A stretch of 64,000 bases of DNA from an uncultured Selenomonas sp. (GTDB lineage: Bacteria; Bacillota; Negativicutes; Selenomonadales; Selenomonadaceae), in NCBI GenBank assembly GCA_947167105.1, contig CAMVGU010000015.1, positions 1 to 64,000 on the forward strand. The letters are read 5' to 3'. Below, in pieces: positions 9,118 to 17,937 of the stretch (positions are counted from its first letter, which is position 1; every line of letters begins with the position of its first letter). Under the pieces are notes generated by a model. It saw only the letters and a program-made list of their open reading frames with translations, ran no database searches and had not been told where the DNA came from. A program made the translations under genes and the position numbers.

Positions 9118-10131
9118 TCAGCCGAGCTCAGCGAAGTACTTGATGGTGCGAACCATCTGGCTGGTGTAGCTGTTCTCGTTGTCGTACCAGGAAACGACCT
9201 GAACCTGGGTGTTGCCGCCGGCAGTGGGCAGAACCATGGTCTGGGTAGCATCGAACAGGGAGCCGAAACGCATACCAACGATATCGCTGGACACGATCTC
9301 ATCCGTGTTGTAGCCGAAGGACTCGGTAGCCTGTGCCTTCATGGCATCGTTGACCTGCTCCTTGGTAACGGAACCCTTCACCACAGCGGTGAGGATGGTG
9401 GTGGAGCCAGTCGGGGTCGGGACGCGCTGGGCAGCACCGATGAGCTTGCCGTTCAGCTCGGGGATAACCAGGCCGATAGCCTTGGCAGCGCCCGTGGAGT
9501 TCGGGACGATATTGCAAGCGGCTGCACGGCTGCGGCGCAGGTCGCCCTTGCGCTGGGGGCCGTCCAGGGTCATCTGGTCGCCGGTGTAGGCATGGATGGT
9601 ACACATAATGCCGGACTCGATGGGAGCCAGGTCATTCAGGGCCTTAGCCATAGGAGCAAGGCAGTTCGTGGTGCAGGAAGCAGCGGAAATAACCTTGTCA
9701 TCCTTGGTAAGGGTCTTGTGGTTGACGTTATAAACAATAGTCGGGAGGTCATTGCCAGCAGGAGCGGAGATGACGACTTTCTTGGCGCCAGCAGCGAGAT
9801 GGGCAGAAGCCTTCTCCTTGGAGGTATAGAAGCCCGTGCACTCGAGCACGACATCTACATCATGCTTGCCCCAAGGAATGTCCTTGGCATCCTTCTCGGC
9901 ATAAATCTTGATCGTCTTGCCATTGACCGTGATGCTGTCCTCACCGGCTTCAACCTTGTCAGCGTACTTGTAGGTACCCTGGGTGGAGTCGTACTTGAGG
10001 AGATGAGCAAGCATCTTCGGGCTGGTGAGATCGTTGATAGCAACAACTTCATACCCTTCAGCATCGAACATCTGACGGAACGCGAGACGGCCGATACGAC
10101 CAAAACCGTTGATTGCAACTTTTACTGCCAT
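9118..10131 (-). CDS. gap: Type I glyceraldehyde-3-phosphate dehydrogenase
   Basis: Oxidises glyceraldehyde 3-phosphate with NAD and phosphate. The NAD-binding '[13 protein letters not shown]', the catalytic '[12 protein letters not shown]' (active Cys) and '[15 protein letters not shown]' near the C-terminus are intact. The start is MAVKVAING (337 aa), with AGGGGG about 10 nt upstream; the longer reading adds 12 residues that are not typical. First gene of the glycolytic operon, with a good sigma-A promoter upstream. Confidence 0.97.
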   Translation of the reverse strand: MAVKVAINGFGRIGRLAFRQMFDAEGYEVVAINDLTSPKMLAHLLKYDSTQGTYKYADKVEAGEDSITVNGKTIKIYAEKDAKDIPWGKHDVDVVLECTGFYTSKEKASAHLAAGAKKVVISAPAGNDLPTIVYNVNHKTLTKDDKVISAASCTTNCLAPMAKALNDLAPIESGIMCTIHAYTGDQMTLDGPQRKGDLRRSRAAACNIVPNSTGAAKAIGLVIPELNGKLIGAAQRVPTPTGSTTILTAVVKGSVTKEQVNDAMKAQATESFGYNTDEIVSSDIVGMRFGSLFDATQTMVLPTAGGNTQVQVVSWYDNENSYTSQMVRTIKYFAELG

Positions 10132-10184
10132 TTGAAAATTACCCCCTAAACTATTTAAGAAGTTCAAAAACTCTTACGTCCTTA

Positions 10185-10213
10185 ATATTACAACAATTTC
10201 AAGCTAAAGTCAA
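10185..10213 (-). promoter_or_regulatory. Sigma-A promoter of the gap operon
   Basis: Reading on the minus strand: -35 TTGACT (10208-10213), 17-nt spacer, -10 TAATAT (10185-10190). It lies about 54 nt before the gap start codon in an AT-rich gap and should drive gap-pgk-tpiA-gpmI. Confidence 0.75.
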
Positions 10214-10260
10214 TTATTTTTTCATAATTCACAGCAATACTTGGGGCGGAAAATCAGGGG

Positions 10261-11670
10261 TCAGTGTATGGACTCCGCCGTGGTAAATTCGCCCACCTTT
10301 TCCCCCTGCTCCATCTTTTCCAGGGCCAGCACGGCCTGCACATAGAGGGCACATTCCAGGCGCTTCTTCTGGAGCTCGCAGCCCAGCTCATAGGGCTTGC
10401 GGATATCCCCGTGGAACAGGTCGTCATTGGCATGGCAGCCGCCGCTGCAAAAGAAGCGTACCCAGCAGCCCCGGCATTTCTCCTTGTTCAGCACATGGCT
10501 CTCGCGGAAATACCGGGACAGCTTTCTGTTCGTCACGCCCTCATAAATATTGCCCATGAGATACTGCTCCCGGCCTACGAACTGATGGCAGGGGTAAATA
10601 TCCCCATTTTCGGCAATGGCGAAGTATTCGTGGCCGCTGCCGCAGCCTGAGAGACGCTTGGCCACGCAGGGGCCGTTGGAAAGATCCATGTTGAAGTGGA
10701 AGAAGAAGAAGCCTTTCCCCTCCCGGTGGCGCTGCAGATAGGCATCCACCAGACGGTCATATTCCTCATAGATGCGCGGCAGGTCTGCCTCCCTCAGTGC
10801 CAGGGGGCCGTCTTTAAGCACCACCGGCTCCATGGACAGCACGTCGAAGCCCGCATCCTGCATGGCCAGCACATCCTCCGTGAAATCCAGGTTCTCCCTG
10901 GTATAGGTGCCCCGCATGTAATAAGCCTCGCCCTTGCGTGAGTCCACGAACTTTTTGAAATTCCTCATCACGCGGTCATAGGTGCCCTGTCCCCCCGCGT
11001 CCGGGCGCATGCGATCATGGGTCTCCCTTCGCCCGTCCGTGGAGAGAACGACAGAGATATGATTGTCATTCAGCCACTTGATCTTCTCATCATCCAGCAG
11101 CAGGCCGTTGGTTGTCATGGTCAGCTTGAAATGAACCTTCCGTTCCTTTTCCATCCGGCGCGCGTACTCGGTCACAGCCTGCACAGTCTGCATATTCATC
11201 AAGGGCTCGCCGCCGAAGAAATCCACCTCGAAATGCTTGCGGAAGGGGCCGCAGTTGGAGAGCAGAAAGTCTATGGCCCCCTTGCCCACCTCCGGGCTCA
11301 TGACAGCACGCTCCTGGCCGTAGCTGCCCCCGTCGCCGAAGCAGTATTTGCAGCGCATATTGCAGTCCTGGGCCACCATCAGGCAGAGGGACTTCACCAG
11401 CCCCTGCTGGCGGAAGGTGGGCGGCACATCAATATCCGACGCGAAAAGCTGGTGCTCGTCCATCAGTGCGTGCAGCTCGGAGAGCACTTCCTCCACCTCA
11501 CCGCGGGGATAGCGTCCTGCCATCTGCCCCAGTACGGCTGCATCATTTGTGCCGTCAAAATAATCCATGATCTCATAGGCCAGCTTGTCTATGACATGTA
11601 CCGCGCCGCTGTTGATATCCAGCAGCATGTAGGAACCATTCTGCTCAAACTTGTGTATCTTAGCTTTCAT
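10261..11670 (-). CDS. scfB: SCIFF peptide maturase (radical SAM, SPASM domain)
   Basis: Radical SAM enzyme that installs thioether crosslinks in the Cys-rich SCIFF peptide encoded just upstream. The SAM cluster motif is 'CNMRCKYC' (about residue 103), followed by 'FFGGEPLMN'. The C-terminal SPASM region carries the auxiliary cluster cysteines, including 'CRGCWVRFFCSGGCHAND' and a late Cys in 'ELGC'. The N-terminal part is the precursor-binding RRE-like domain. MKAKIHKF (469 aa) is the start, with AAAGG upstream; the longer ORF reads through the terminator between the two genes. Confidence 0.95.
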   Translation of the reverse strand: MKAKIHKFEQNGSYMLLDINSGAVHVIDKLAYEIMDYFDGTNDAAVLGQMAGRYPRGEVEEVLSELHALMDEHQLFASDIDVPPTFRQQGLVKSLCLMVAQDCNMRCKYCFGDGGSYGQERAVMSPEVGKGAIDFLLSNCGPFRKHFEVDFFGGEPLMNMQTVQAVTEYARRMEKERKVHFKLTMTTNGLLLDDEKIKWLNDNHISVVLSTDGRRETHDRMRPDAGGQGTYDRVMRNFKKFVDSRKGEAYYMRGTYTRENLDFTEDVLAMQDAGFDVLSMEPVVLKDGPLALREADLPRIYEEYDRLVDAYLQRHREGKGFFFFHFNMDLSNGPCVAKRLSGCGSGHEYFAIAENGDIYPCHQFVGREQYLMGNIYEGVTNRKLSRYFRESHVLNKEKCRGCWVRFFCSGGCHANDDLFHGDIRKPYELGCELQKKRLECALYVQAVLALEKMEQGEKVGEFTTAESIH

Positions 11671-11703
11671 GTATGTTACCTTTACCCATTCATCAAAACA
11701 ATG

Positions 11704-11728
11704 AAAAAGCCTTCCCCTTGGGGAAGGC
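11704..11728 (-). terminator. Intergenic terminator/attenuator between scfA and scfB
   Basis: On the minus strand, GCCTTCCCC-AAGGGGAAGGC followed by TTTTTCATT, located after the scfA stop and before the scfB start. It probably lets more precursor than maturase message accumulate. Confidence 0.75.
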
Positions 11729-11744
11729 CACATTCCTCAGAAAA

Positions 11745-11882
11745 TCACTTTTCACAGGTCTGGTTGCCAACCGTGCAGGAAGTCTTGCAAGCGGACTGGC
11801 AGGAAGCCTGGCACTCGCCGCAGCCCCCCGTCTTCAGGCTCTGCTGCAGGTTCGGCTTGTTGACCGTCTTGATATGCTTCAT
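11745..11882 (-). CDS. scfA: SCIFF ranthipeptide precursor (six Cys in forty-five)
   Basis: The product is exactly 45 residues, beginning MKHIKTVNKP and containing six cysteines (21, 24, 28, 32, 36, 43), which defines the family. The N-terminal half is the leader; the Cys-rich part is crosslinked by the neighbouring radical SAM enzyme. GGAAGGAGGG lies 8 nt before the ATG, so an upstream in-frame extension is not needed. SCIFF products are thought to have signalling or regulatory roles in Clostridia-type bacteria; the function here is unknown. Confidence 0.95.
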   Translation of the reverse strand: MKHIKTVNKPNLQQSLKTGGCGECQASCQSACKTSCTVGNQTCEK

Positions 11883-11934
11883 GCTGATACCCTCCTTCCG
11901 GCGCAAATAACGAAACTTTGCGTATATACAATAT

Positions 11935-11963
11935 AGTATAGCGCATTCCCAGAGTAAGCGCAA
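11935..11963 (-). promoter_or_regulatory. Sigma-A promoter of scfA-scfB
   Basis: Minus strand: -35 TTGCGC (11958-11963), 17-nt spacer, -10 TATACT (11935-11940). The predicted start of transcription is about 45 nt before the scfA ATG. Confidence 0.7.
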
Positions 11964-11993
11964 GAATTTTTGCAAAAAGTCTCTGCAAACGCA

Positions 11994-12764
11994 TCAGGTG
12001 CATGGTACCAGCCGACGCTCTGCAAAGCTTGCAATCTGCAGGCCCAGCATCTCCGTGAAATCCCGTGCCTCCCCGAAATAGGCGCCGATGGCCTCTGCCG
12101 TATGCGCGTCACTGCCCAGAGTCACATATTGGCCGCCCATTTCCCGGTAGCGCTTATAGACAGGCACCAGCTCTTTTACCGCCCGCCTCTCGCCGAAACG
12201 CCGCGTGTTAAGCTCCAGCACCGTGTCCGTCTCCAGGCAGGCACGGAGCACCTCGTCTATATCCTCCTGAAAGCTGCCGTAGTCAATTTCCCTATCCTCA
12301 TAGGGTGCCTTACGGGTGATATAGTCTATATGCCCCAGCACATCCACGAACTCATGGGTGCGCAGATTGGCCGCCATTTCCCGGAAATAGATATGGTAGG
12401 CCTCGGCCTTATCCTTGCCCTGGTAATATTCAGGCAGATAAATATCCTTGTCCTCCAGGAAATGTATGGAGCCGATTACCATATCAAAGGGTACCCGCTC
12501 CAGGAACTTGCGGCTGCCTGCGAGGGTCTTTTCCCTCATGCCCACCTCAATGCCCAGCCTGAGCTTTGCGCTCCTGAGGGGCAGATACTTTTCCCAGTAA
12601 GCCTCCGGGTCAAAAGAAAAATCCACGGGAGGCGCAGACTCCAAGTCCAAATGCTCGGTAAAGACCAGCCCCAGGCCCTGCCTGTCGGCCACCGCCAGGG
12701 CATCCTCCGCCAGCATTTCCGAATCAGCCGAAAACTCCGTATGGGTATGGCTGTCAAACAACAT
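11994..12764 (-). CDS. hisK: PHP-type histidinol-phosphatase
   Basis: Metal-dependent phosphatase of the PHP family, converting histidinol phosphate to histidinol. Metal-binding motifs are 'DSHTHTEFSAD' at the N-terminus, 'FTEHLD' (about residue 36), 'GIEVGM', 'GSIHFLE', 'GHIDYI' and 'GSDAHTAE' near the C-terminus. Length 256 aa is normal. No other his genes are nearby, so the assignment to histidine synthesis rests on the family; other PHP phosphatases cannot be excluded. Confidence 0.85.
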   Translation of the reverse strand: MLFDSHTHTEFSADSEMLAEDALAVADRQGLGLVFTEHLDLESAPPVDFSFDPEAYWEKYLPLRSAKLRLGIEVGMREKTLAGSRKFLERVPFDMVIGSIHFLEDKDIYLPEYYQGKDKAEAYHIYFREMAANLRTHEFVDVLGHIDYITRKAPYEDREIDYGSFQEDIDEVLRACLETDTVLELNTRRFGERRAVKELVPVYKRYREMGGQYVTLGSDAHTAEAIGAYFGEARDFTEMLGLQIASFAERRLVPCT

Positions 12765-12788
12765 GCTTTTACATCTCCCTTTGCTACC

Positions 12789-13055
12789 TCACTGCTGCGC
12801 GGCCTGCTGTGCAGCATAAGCCTCCTGCAGGGCATGGGCAAGCTGATCCGGGCAGGAAGTGGGCCTGTTGCCGCACTTATTGCCCGCAAAGCGTTCGATG
12901 ACGAAATCCATATCCATACCCTTGACAAGCTTGGAGATGCCCGACAGGTTGCCGTTGCAGCCGCCCTCGAACTGCACATCCTTAATGGTCTTGCCATCCA
13001 GCTCCACCGTAATCTTGCGGGAACAGGTCCCTTGGGTCTTGTACTCGTAAGCCAT
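12789..13055 (-). CDS. TIGR03905-type TSCPD domain protein
   Basis: The 88-residue protein contains the defining 'TSCPDQLAHAL' motif and 'FEGGCNGNLSGISKLVKGM'. TSCPD domains also occur at the end of some ribonucleotide reductases and in a few stand-alone proteins of unknown function. Four cysteines (11, 32, 57, 64 approximately) may bind metal. It is 24 nt upstream of hisK on the same strand. Confidence 0.88.
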   Translation of the reverse strand: MAYEYKTQGTCSRKITVELDGKTIKDVQFEGGCNGNLSGISKLVKGMDMDFVIERFAGNKCGNRPTSCPDQLAHALQEAYAAQQAAQQ

Positions 13056-13096
13056 CTTTACTCTCCTAACACTGACAGTTTGATATTCTCCCTTAA

Positions 13097-13582
13097 TTAC
13101 CTGCGGTTCCCCCTGTTATTCCCCAGGATTGACTTATAGCGGTTCGAGCCGAAATCATCCTTGGAAAGCCTCATGCGGTCTGCCTTGATGCCGTCGCGCC
13201 CCGACTTGATGCGCGCCTCCCGCTGATCCTTGAAGCGCCGGAAGCTCTCCAGCATCTTCTCCTTGCAGGACAAGCAGTAAAACCCGGCATGGATGGGACG
13301 GCCGCACATGCTGCAGGGGTAGCTGAGCTTAAGGCCGGAATCAATAAACTGTCCGTTCTGTATCATGCTGATGATTATTTTCTCAGGCACGCCTGTTGCA
13401 TCCGCGACTTCCATGGGAGAGACATCAGGGTGCTGCTCCACATAGGCCAGTGCCTTCTTTTCCATCTCTCGGATTTTCTCCGCACAGGCGGGGCAGCAGC
13501 CCTGCCCATTGTCCATGTACAGCTTCTGGCAATGAGGGCAATTCTTGGGTTTGGCTGCCCTGGGCCTGATTCGCTCAGCCAT
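13097..13582 (-). CDS. YvyF-like flagellar-region zinc-ribbon protein (TIGR03826)
   Basis: The 161-residue protein has an N-terminal zinc ribbon 'CPHCQKLY...CCPACAEKI', a helical segment with 'SPMEVADATGVPEKIIISMIQNG' resembling a helix-turn-helix, and a second Cys pair set 'CSMCGRPI...CLSCKEKM'. This is the layout of the YvyF/TIGR03826 proteins normally found near flagellar genes. No flagellar structural gene is in the window. The basic C-terminal tail (R/K/N-rich) could bind nucleic acid. Regulation of motility is inferred from the family only. Confidence 0.78.
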   Translation of the reverse strand: MAERIRPRAAKPKNCPHCQKLYMDNGQGCCPACAEKIREMEKKALAYVEQHPDVSPMEVADATGVPEKIIISMIQNGQFIDSGLKLSYPCSMCGRPIHAGFYCLSCKEKMLESFRRFKDQREARIKSGRDGIKADRMRLSKDDFGSNRYKSILGNNRGNRR

Positions 13583-13635
13583 CTGTCATCACATCCTCTG
13601 CCTGGTACCGGGGAAATAACGGTTCCTGAATAGAA

Positions 13636-13815
13636 TTACACGCGCCTGTCCTCCCGCTTATCCTCTACGGGCACTGTCTCCGCCGCCAAGCCCTGGCGCA
13701 TGCCGCTGAGTGCTTCTCCCAGGGAACGGCCTAACTGGGGCAGGCGCTTGCCGCCGAAAAGCACAAGGGCAATGACGAGAATTACCAAAAGTTCCGGCAA
13801 ACCTAATCCAAACAT
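13636..13815 (-). CDS. tatA: Twin-arginine translocase TatA/E family subunit
   Basis: This 59-residue gene is short. It starts MFGLGLPELLVILVIALVLF, a periplasm-facing hydrophobic helix, then 'GGKRLPQLGRSLGEALSGMR', the classical FGxxxLPxLGxxLG hinge and amphipathic helix, and a charged tail. AAGGAGG lies 6 nt before the ATG. TatA forms the export channel for folded proteins carrying RR signals; the next gene upstream encodes exactly such a protein (flavoprotein at 14029-15741), suggesting a dedicated unit. TatC is not in the window. Confidence 0.92.
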   Translation of the reverse strand: MFGLGLPELLVILVIALVLFGGKRLPQLGRSLGEALSGMRQGLAAETVPVEDKREDRRV

Positions 13816-13963
13816 GATATATCCTCCTTAAAGATCAGCCATCTGCTGAAATCGCTCTGTCACGGCAAGCTTAGAAACTGTGCATACTAACTCAACTGCT
13901 GTAATTCGCTATTTAATGGGCCTTTTCCTTCCCAATCGGTAAATTTATTCGCGCAATGCAAAA

Positions 13964-13986
13964 GCCGGCTCCCCTCCGGGAACCGG
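13964..13986 (-). terminator. Hairpin downstream of the flavoprotein gene
   Basis: GCCGGTTCCCGGAGGGGAGCCGGC on the minus strand followed by TTTTGCATT. The T-tract is short, so partial read-through into tatA is plausible. The 213-nt spacer 13816-14028 contains no other recognisable feature. Confidence 0.5.
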
Positions 13987-14028
13987 CCCTCGTATACCTT
14001 CCGGGATATCAATAGCTCAAATAACTCC

Positions 14029-15741
14029 TCATGCTTCCTTTGCCGCCATCTTGCCGGCCTTGTAGCCAGTGGTCTGTGCCCTGCCATGGCTGTCGCCGGG
14101 AATGGAGGTCGGGTAATCGCAGCCGAAAAAGGACCCGGAGTTGTTGCCTGCCGCATAGAGGCCGGGGATGACCTTCCTCTCCTTATCCAGCACCTGCATG
14201 TTTTCATTGATAGTCAGGCCACCCAAAGTCACCAGCATCGAGGTGCCCAGCTTGGCCGCGAAAAAGGGCGGCTTCTCCAGGGGGGTCATAAAGAGGGGCG
14301 CCTTGTTGTAGTCATCATCATGCCCCTTGTGCGCAAGCTCGTTGTAGCGGGCGACAGTCGCCTTCAGGGTGTCCACCGGCAGCTCGCACTTCTGGGCCAG
14401 CTCCTCGATGGTGTCCGCCTGCTTCACCAGGCCCATCTCGATATAACGCTTGATGTCCTCCGGGTTATGATGATACATCATTTCCTTGCAGGCCACCTGA
14501 TGGAACTTTGGCGTTTCCTCCGGCCACTTGGAGTCCCAGATGTTCCACTTGCAGCAGCCCGGCTGCTGGCGCACCTGGTTTGACAGATAGCCGAAGGTCA
14601 GATCCTCGTTGCCGAAGCGCTCGCCGTTCAGATTCACGCCCAGCCAGGGCTGGCGCACGAGCGCATCGGGGTTTTCCTTCACATTGTCCACAAATGCCTT
14701 GTCGAAGTACATGGCTGTATGGGGTGCCTCATCAATGCCGGCCCCGATCCACAGGCCCATCTGCTGCCCGTCGCCGGTGTTCTGCGTGCCGGGATAGGAA
14801 ATCTTGTTCACCTTTGAGGCAGTCGGAATATAGTATTTCAGCATTTCCTCATTGTGGCCGTAGTCGCCGGCGCAGAGGATGACTGCCTTCTTCGCATTGA
14901 TTTTGATGTACTTATTGTCCTCCGTATTCTGTGCGATGAGCCCGGTCACGCGTCCCTCGTTGTTCGGACGGATGAGCTGCACTGCGGGGGTATTGTAGTG
15001 AAAATCCACGCCCAGATTCTCTGCCGTTGTACGCAGCGTATAGGCCATGGCAATGGTCGGGCCACCGCCGTAGAATCCCTTCGGCATCACCTCCGCTGCG
15101 CCCTCGGGGGGATTGAGCACGAAGCTCAGGGTCGGGAAGGTCGGCAGGGTCGAGGCCGGTGCCACCATTTCTTCCTTAGTCCAGACATGCTTGATAGTGC
15201 AGCCCAGTCCCTGGGCCATATCCAGCAGCCAGTCGTTGACTGCACCGCTCTCCCTGGTGAATACCTGCACCACCTTCTGGTCATTGCGATAGCCGCCGTA
15301 ACGCATCAGTTCGGAGGCTACCGCATCCCCGTCTATATGGGTGCCCACAGAGGCCTGAATCTTGGAATTGACGCAACCATAGTCATAGCTGCGGAAATTG
15401 ACCTGGGCAGTCTTTTCCACCAGCACTACCTTCGCACCCTCCTGGGCAGCCGCACAGGCCGCACAGAGGCCGCTCATACCGGCACCCGCTATCACGATAT
15501 CCGTGTCTATGGTCTGGCTGATGGAGCTGTCCGCTATAGGGGCGGGGGCTTTAAGGAACTCCGGCTCTGCCGCCGCAGCGCCGCCGCTGTCCTTGCCGCC
15601 GGGCATCTGCCCCTTAGCCAAATGCTTCTGCCCGTTGCCGCAGCCCGTGAGGACAGCGCCGCTCATCACGCCCAGTGCCGCCAAGGCACCGCCTTTCAGG
15701 AAACTCCTGCGGCTCATGTCGATGCCCTTGTTCTTCCCCAT
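14029..15741 (-). CDS. Tat-exported FAD-dependent reductase (fumarate reductase-like)
   Basis: The 570-residue protein begins with a twin-arginine signal, 'MSRRSFLKGGALAALGV', ending near a Cys (TGCG) that could be lipidated. The FAD domain starts with 'DIVIAGAGMSGLCAACAAAQEGA' and ends with the flavoprotein signature 'IPGLYAAGNNSGSFFGCDYP'. The central part resembles the capping domain of fumarate/urocanate-type reductases. It has no heme motifs itself, so electrons probably come from the divergent NrfH-like cytochrome. The terminal electron acceptor (fumarate, urocanate, cinnamate-like or other enoate) cannot be named from sequence. RBS GGAGGAAAT. Confidence 0.88.
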   Translation of the reverse strand: MGKNKGIDMSRRSFLKGGALAALGVMSGAVLTGCGNGQKHLAKGQMPGGKDSGGAAAAEPEFLKAPAPIADSSISQTIDTDIVIAGAGMSGLCAACAAAQEGAKVVLVEKTAQVNFRSYDYGCVNSKIQASVGTHIDGDAVASELMRYGGYRNDQKVVQVFTRESGAVNDWLLDMAQGLGCTIKHVWTKEEMVAPASTLPTFPTLSFVLNPPEGAAEVMPKGFYGGGPTIAMAYTLRTTAENLGVDFHYNTPAVQLIRPNNEGRVTGLIAQNTEDNKYIKINAKKAVILCAGDYGHNEEMLKYYIPTASKVNKISYPGTQNTGDGQQMGLWIGAGIDEAPHTAMYFDKAFVDNVKENPDALVRQPWLGVNLNGERFGNEDLTFGYLSNQVRQQPGCCKWNIWDSKWPEETPKFHQVACKEMMYHHNPEDIKRYIEMGLVKQADTIEELAQKCELPVDTLKATVARYNELAHKGHDDDYNKAPLFMTPLEKPPFFAAKLGTSMLVTLGGLTINENMQVLDKERKVIPGLYAAGNNSGSFFGCDYPTSIPGDSHGRAQTTGYKAGKMAAKEA

Positions 15742-15958
15742 CTTTATTTCCTCCCCGCATAGATATTCTGTAGCAAATATAAATCAAATCTATTATAAAA
15801 TATGCGATAGCTTTAGTCTTTGTCCAACTGCACAAAAAGAAGCAGCTCTTTTTGTAGAGTTGCCAGAGGAAAGGACACCTTCATTCATATATAATAATCT
15901 CAAACAGATTCACAGGGAGACTGCACCAGACCAATCACCGTACAAGGAAGGGAAGAAC

Positions 15959-16558
15959 ATGAAAGAGACAGCAAAAGCCCTGGCGCTGGCCGTGCTGGGA
16001 TTCGCGAAAAAGCGGCCCTTCGTAAGCTGCGGCATTCTCATCATCTGCGCCATCCTGGGAAACGTGGCCATGATCGAGGCCGAGAAGCATCCGCACCTTG
16101 CCTGCTCGCCCTGCCATGTGATGGCGCCCTATGTGGACAATTACGAGCAGGGCCACTACCTCGGCAACGTTCACCAGAAAGCCCATGTGGACTGCATCGA
16201 CTGCCATGAGAACACCCTGGTGGAGAAGGCGCAGGAAACCTGGTGGTACGCCACGGACGATTTCTATGATCCTCCCTACAAGCGGGATTTCGGCAACGAG
16301 ATGTGCCTGAAATGCCATACCGACCTGGAGCGCATTGTGGCCAAGACCGTCGTGGGCGAGAACCTGAACCCCCATGACTCCCATCTGGGTGCGCTGAACT
16401 GTGCCGACTGCCACAAGATGCACATGCAGTCCAAGGCTGCCTGCATCGATTGCCACGAATTCCCCTTCATGGCGAACCTGCCGCCCGAATGGCAGCGCCT
16501 GGGAGAAAAGCCTGAGCCGCAGCCTGGTCTCGAAGACGAAGCCGCGGAAGCAAAATAA
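15959..16558 (+). CDS. NrfH/NapC-type multiheme cytochrome c (five CxxCH)
   Basis: The 199-residue protein has an N-terminal membrane helix ('PFVSCGILIICAILGNVAMI') and five heme-binding motifs: CSPCH, CIDCH, CLKCH, CADCH and CIDCH. The first is CSPCHVM, the CxxCHxM arrangement of NrfH, in which Met rather than a distal His ligates heme 1. NrfH-type proteins oxidise menaquinol and pass electrons to periplasmic reductases; the partner here is most likely the divergent flavoprotein. AAGGAAGGG precedes the ATG by 6 nt. The longer ORF upstream is antisense to the flavoprotein gene and is not real. Confidence 0.9.
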   Translation: MKETAKALALAVLGFAKKRPFVSCGILIICAILGNVAMIEAEKHPHLACSPCHVMAPYVDNYEQGHYLGNVHQKAHVDCIDCHENTLVEKAQETWWYATDDFYDPPYKRDFGNEMCLKCHTDLERIVAKTVVGENLNPHDSHLGALNCADCHKMHMQSKAACIDCHEFPFMANLPPEWQRLGEKPEPQPGLEDEAAEAK

Positions 16559-16581
16559 GCGCATTCTGCTAAATTCAATAC

Positions 16582-16627
16582 AAAGAGGCCGGCAGGCCGG
16601 GTGAATTCCCGGCCTGCCGGCCTCTTT
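16582..16627. terminator. Bidirectional terminator between cytochrome and pucR-type gene
   Basis: A 17-bp GC-rich stem, GAGGCCGGCAGGCCGGG with its complement around TGAATT, flanked by A- and T-rich ends. It serves the converging cytochrome and regulator genes. Confidence 0.85.
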
Positions 16628-16632
16628 GCCTA

Positions 16633-17937
16633 TCAGAAAACCGTCCTGCTTTTCTTGTGAGGCACGCCCCTGCCTGAGCCTGCGAGCTCCCCCACATAGC
16701 CCGGCTGCATCAAATCCAACGCCGTCAGCACATCCCCAACACGCAGGGCCGCGTAGAAGTTGAAGATATTATCCGGGTCCTGAAGGTCTACTCCTAAGAT
16801 CTGCTCGATTTTCTCGCAGCGGTAGCGCACCGTGTTCACATGCACAAAGAGCCTTTCCGCTGCCAGCTTGTAGTTCATGCCTGCATCCAGGAGCGTTGTC
16901 AATGTCGTGCGCAGGTCTGCGTCGTTATCGTGGTCGTATTCCAGCAGTTTTCCCAGTGCCAGGCGGCAGAATGCCGTGATGCGCTCCGTATCGTGCAGAA
17001 AGAGCTCACGGAAGATGCCCAAATCTGCAAAGCGCTGCACGAAGCCCCTGCGCCCCTTAATCGTATGGAATTTCACCGCGATACGAGCCTCGTTGTAGCT
17101 TTTGTGCAGTTCCGGCACCGGGTAGATGCCGCCCACGCCGATGGAAATCTCTGCATGGTACTGCTCCGTGAAGGCACGCTGGCACTCCCTTATAAGCCTG
17201 GTGCTGGGCCAGTCCTCGATAAGCTGGAAATTGTCCTGCCGGTAGGAGCCGGTCAGCACGGCCAGGTACATCCCTTGCCAGAGCAGGGGATAGGCACGCT
17301 CCGTCTTGTGCGCCGCACTGAAGCGGGCGAGGAAGGAGTGGAATTCCGTTTCCTTGACAGCCTGCCTGGAATCCGTGAATTCGGCCAGCAGGATGGCGTA
17401 ATGCTGCTTCGGGTCAAAGTCCGGCCCCAGTCTTTCCACCAGAGTCTCCAGACACACGCTGTTTCTGAGGAAGATGTCCTCCAAAAATCTCTGCTTCGCA
17501 TCCTCCAGGCGGCGCTGCACCCGCAGTTCCAGCTTAATGTAGTGATGCAGGGCCAGGCGGAATGGCTGCACGGCCTCCGCCGCCCGTGGAATATCCTCCC
17601 CGCGCCACTCCCGCAACAACACAAAGAGCCTGCGCTGCTCCGTGCCATCGGAGCAACTGACCTGCAGCGCCAGGCAGGACTGGTTCCTGCCATAGTAATA
17701 CTGCCCATCCCCGAACTCCGGCAGATTGTCCAGGAAAGCCTGTATCTCCTCCTCTGCCGGCTCATGGCTGCGGGGAAAGTGCTCCATGCCGCCTGCATCC
17801 ACCAGGAGCGGCTCACGCCCCAGGGCCCTGGCGAGTTCCCGTCCCAGGGCTGCAATGCCGCCCGTCACCATCTGCTCCAGCAGCTCGAACCGTCGCATAT
17901 CCTCCATGGTTACGCTATCCCTTTCCGTCCGCGTCAT
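16633..17937 (-). CDS. PucR/CdaR-family transcriptional regulator
   Basis: The 434-residue protein ends with the PucR-type helix-turn-helix (HTH_30): 'LTTLLDAGMNYKLAAERLFVHVNTVRYR...KIEQILGVDLQDPDNIFNFYAALRV'. The middle has the CdaR GGDEF-like region. Members regulate catabolic genes such as purine or sugar-diacid use; the target here is unknown. Its ATG overlaps the ftsH stop codon (ATGA), so it is translationally coupled to ftsH, an unusual partner for a regulator. The N-terminal part is not a recognised sensor. Confidence 0.85.
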   Translation of the reverse strand: MTRTERDSVTMEDMRRFELLEQMVTGGIAALGRELARALGREPLLVDAGGMEHFPRSHEPAEEEIQAFLDNLPEFGDGQYYYGRNQSCLALQVSCSDGTEQRRLFVLLREWRGEDIPRAAEAVQPFRLALHHYIKLELRVQRRLEDAKQRFLEDIFLRNSVCLETLVERLGPDFDPKQHYAILLAEFTDSRQAVKETEFHSFLARFSAAHKTERAYPLLWQGMYLAVLTGSYRQDNFQLIEDWPSTRLIRECQRAFTEQYHAEISIGVGGIYPVPELHKSYNEARIAVKFHTIKGRRGFVQRFADLGIFRELFLHDTERITAFCRLALGKLLEYDHDNDADLRTTLTTLLDAGMNYKLAAERLFVHVNTVRYRCEKIEQILGVDLQDPDNIFNFYAALRVGDVLTALDLMQPGYVGELAGSGRGVPHKKSRTVF

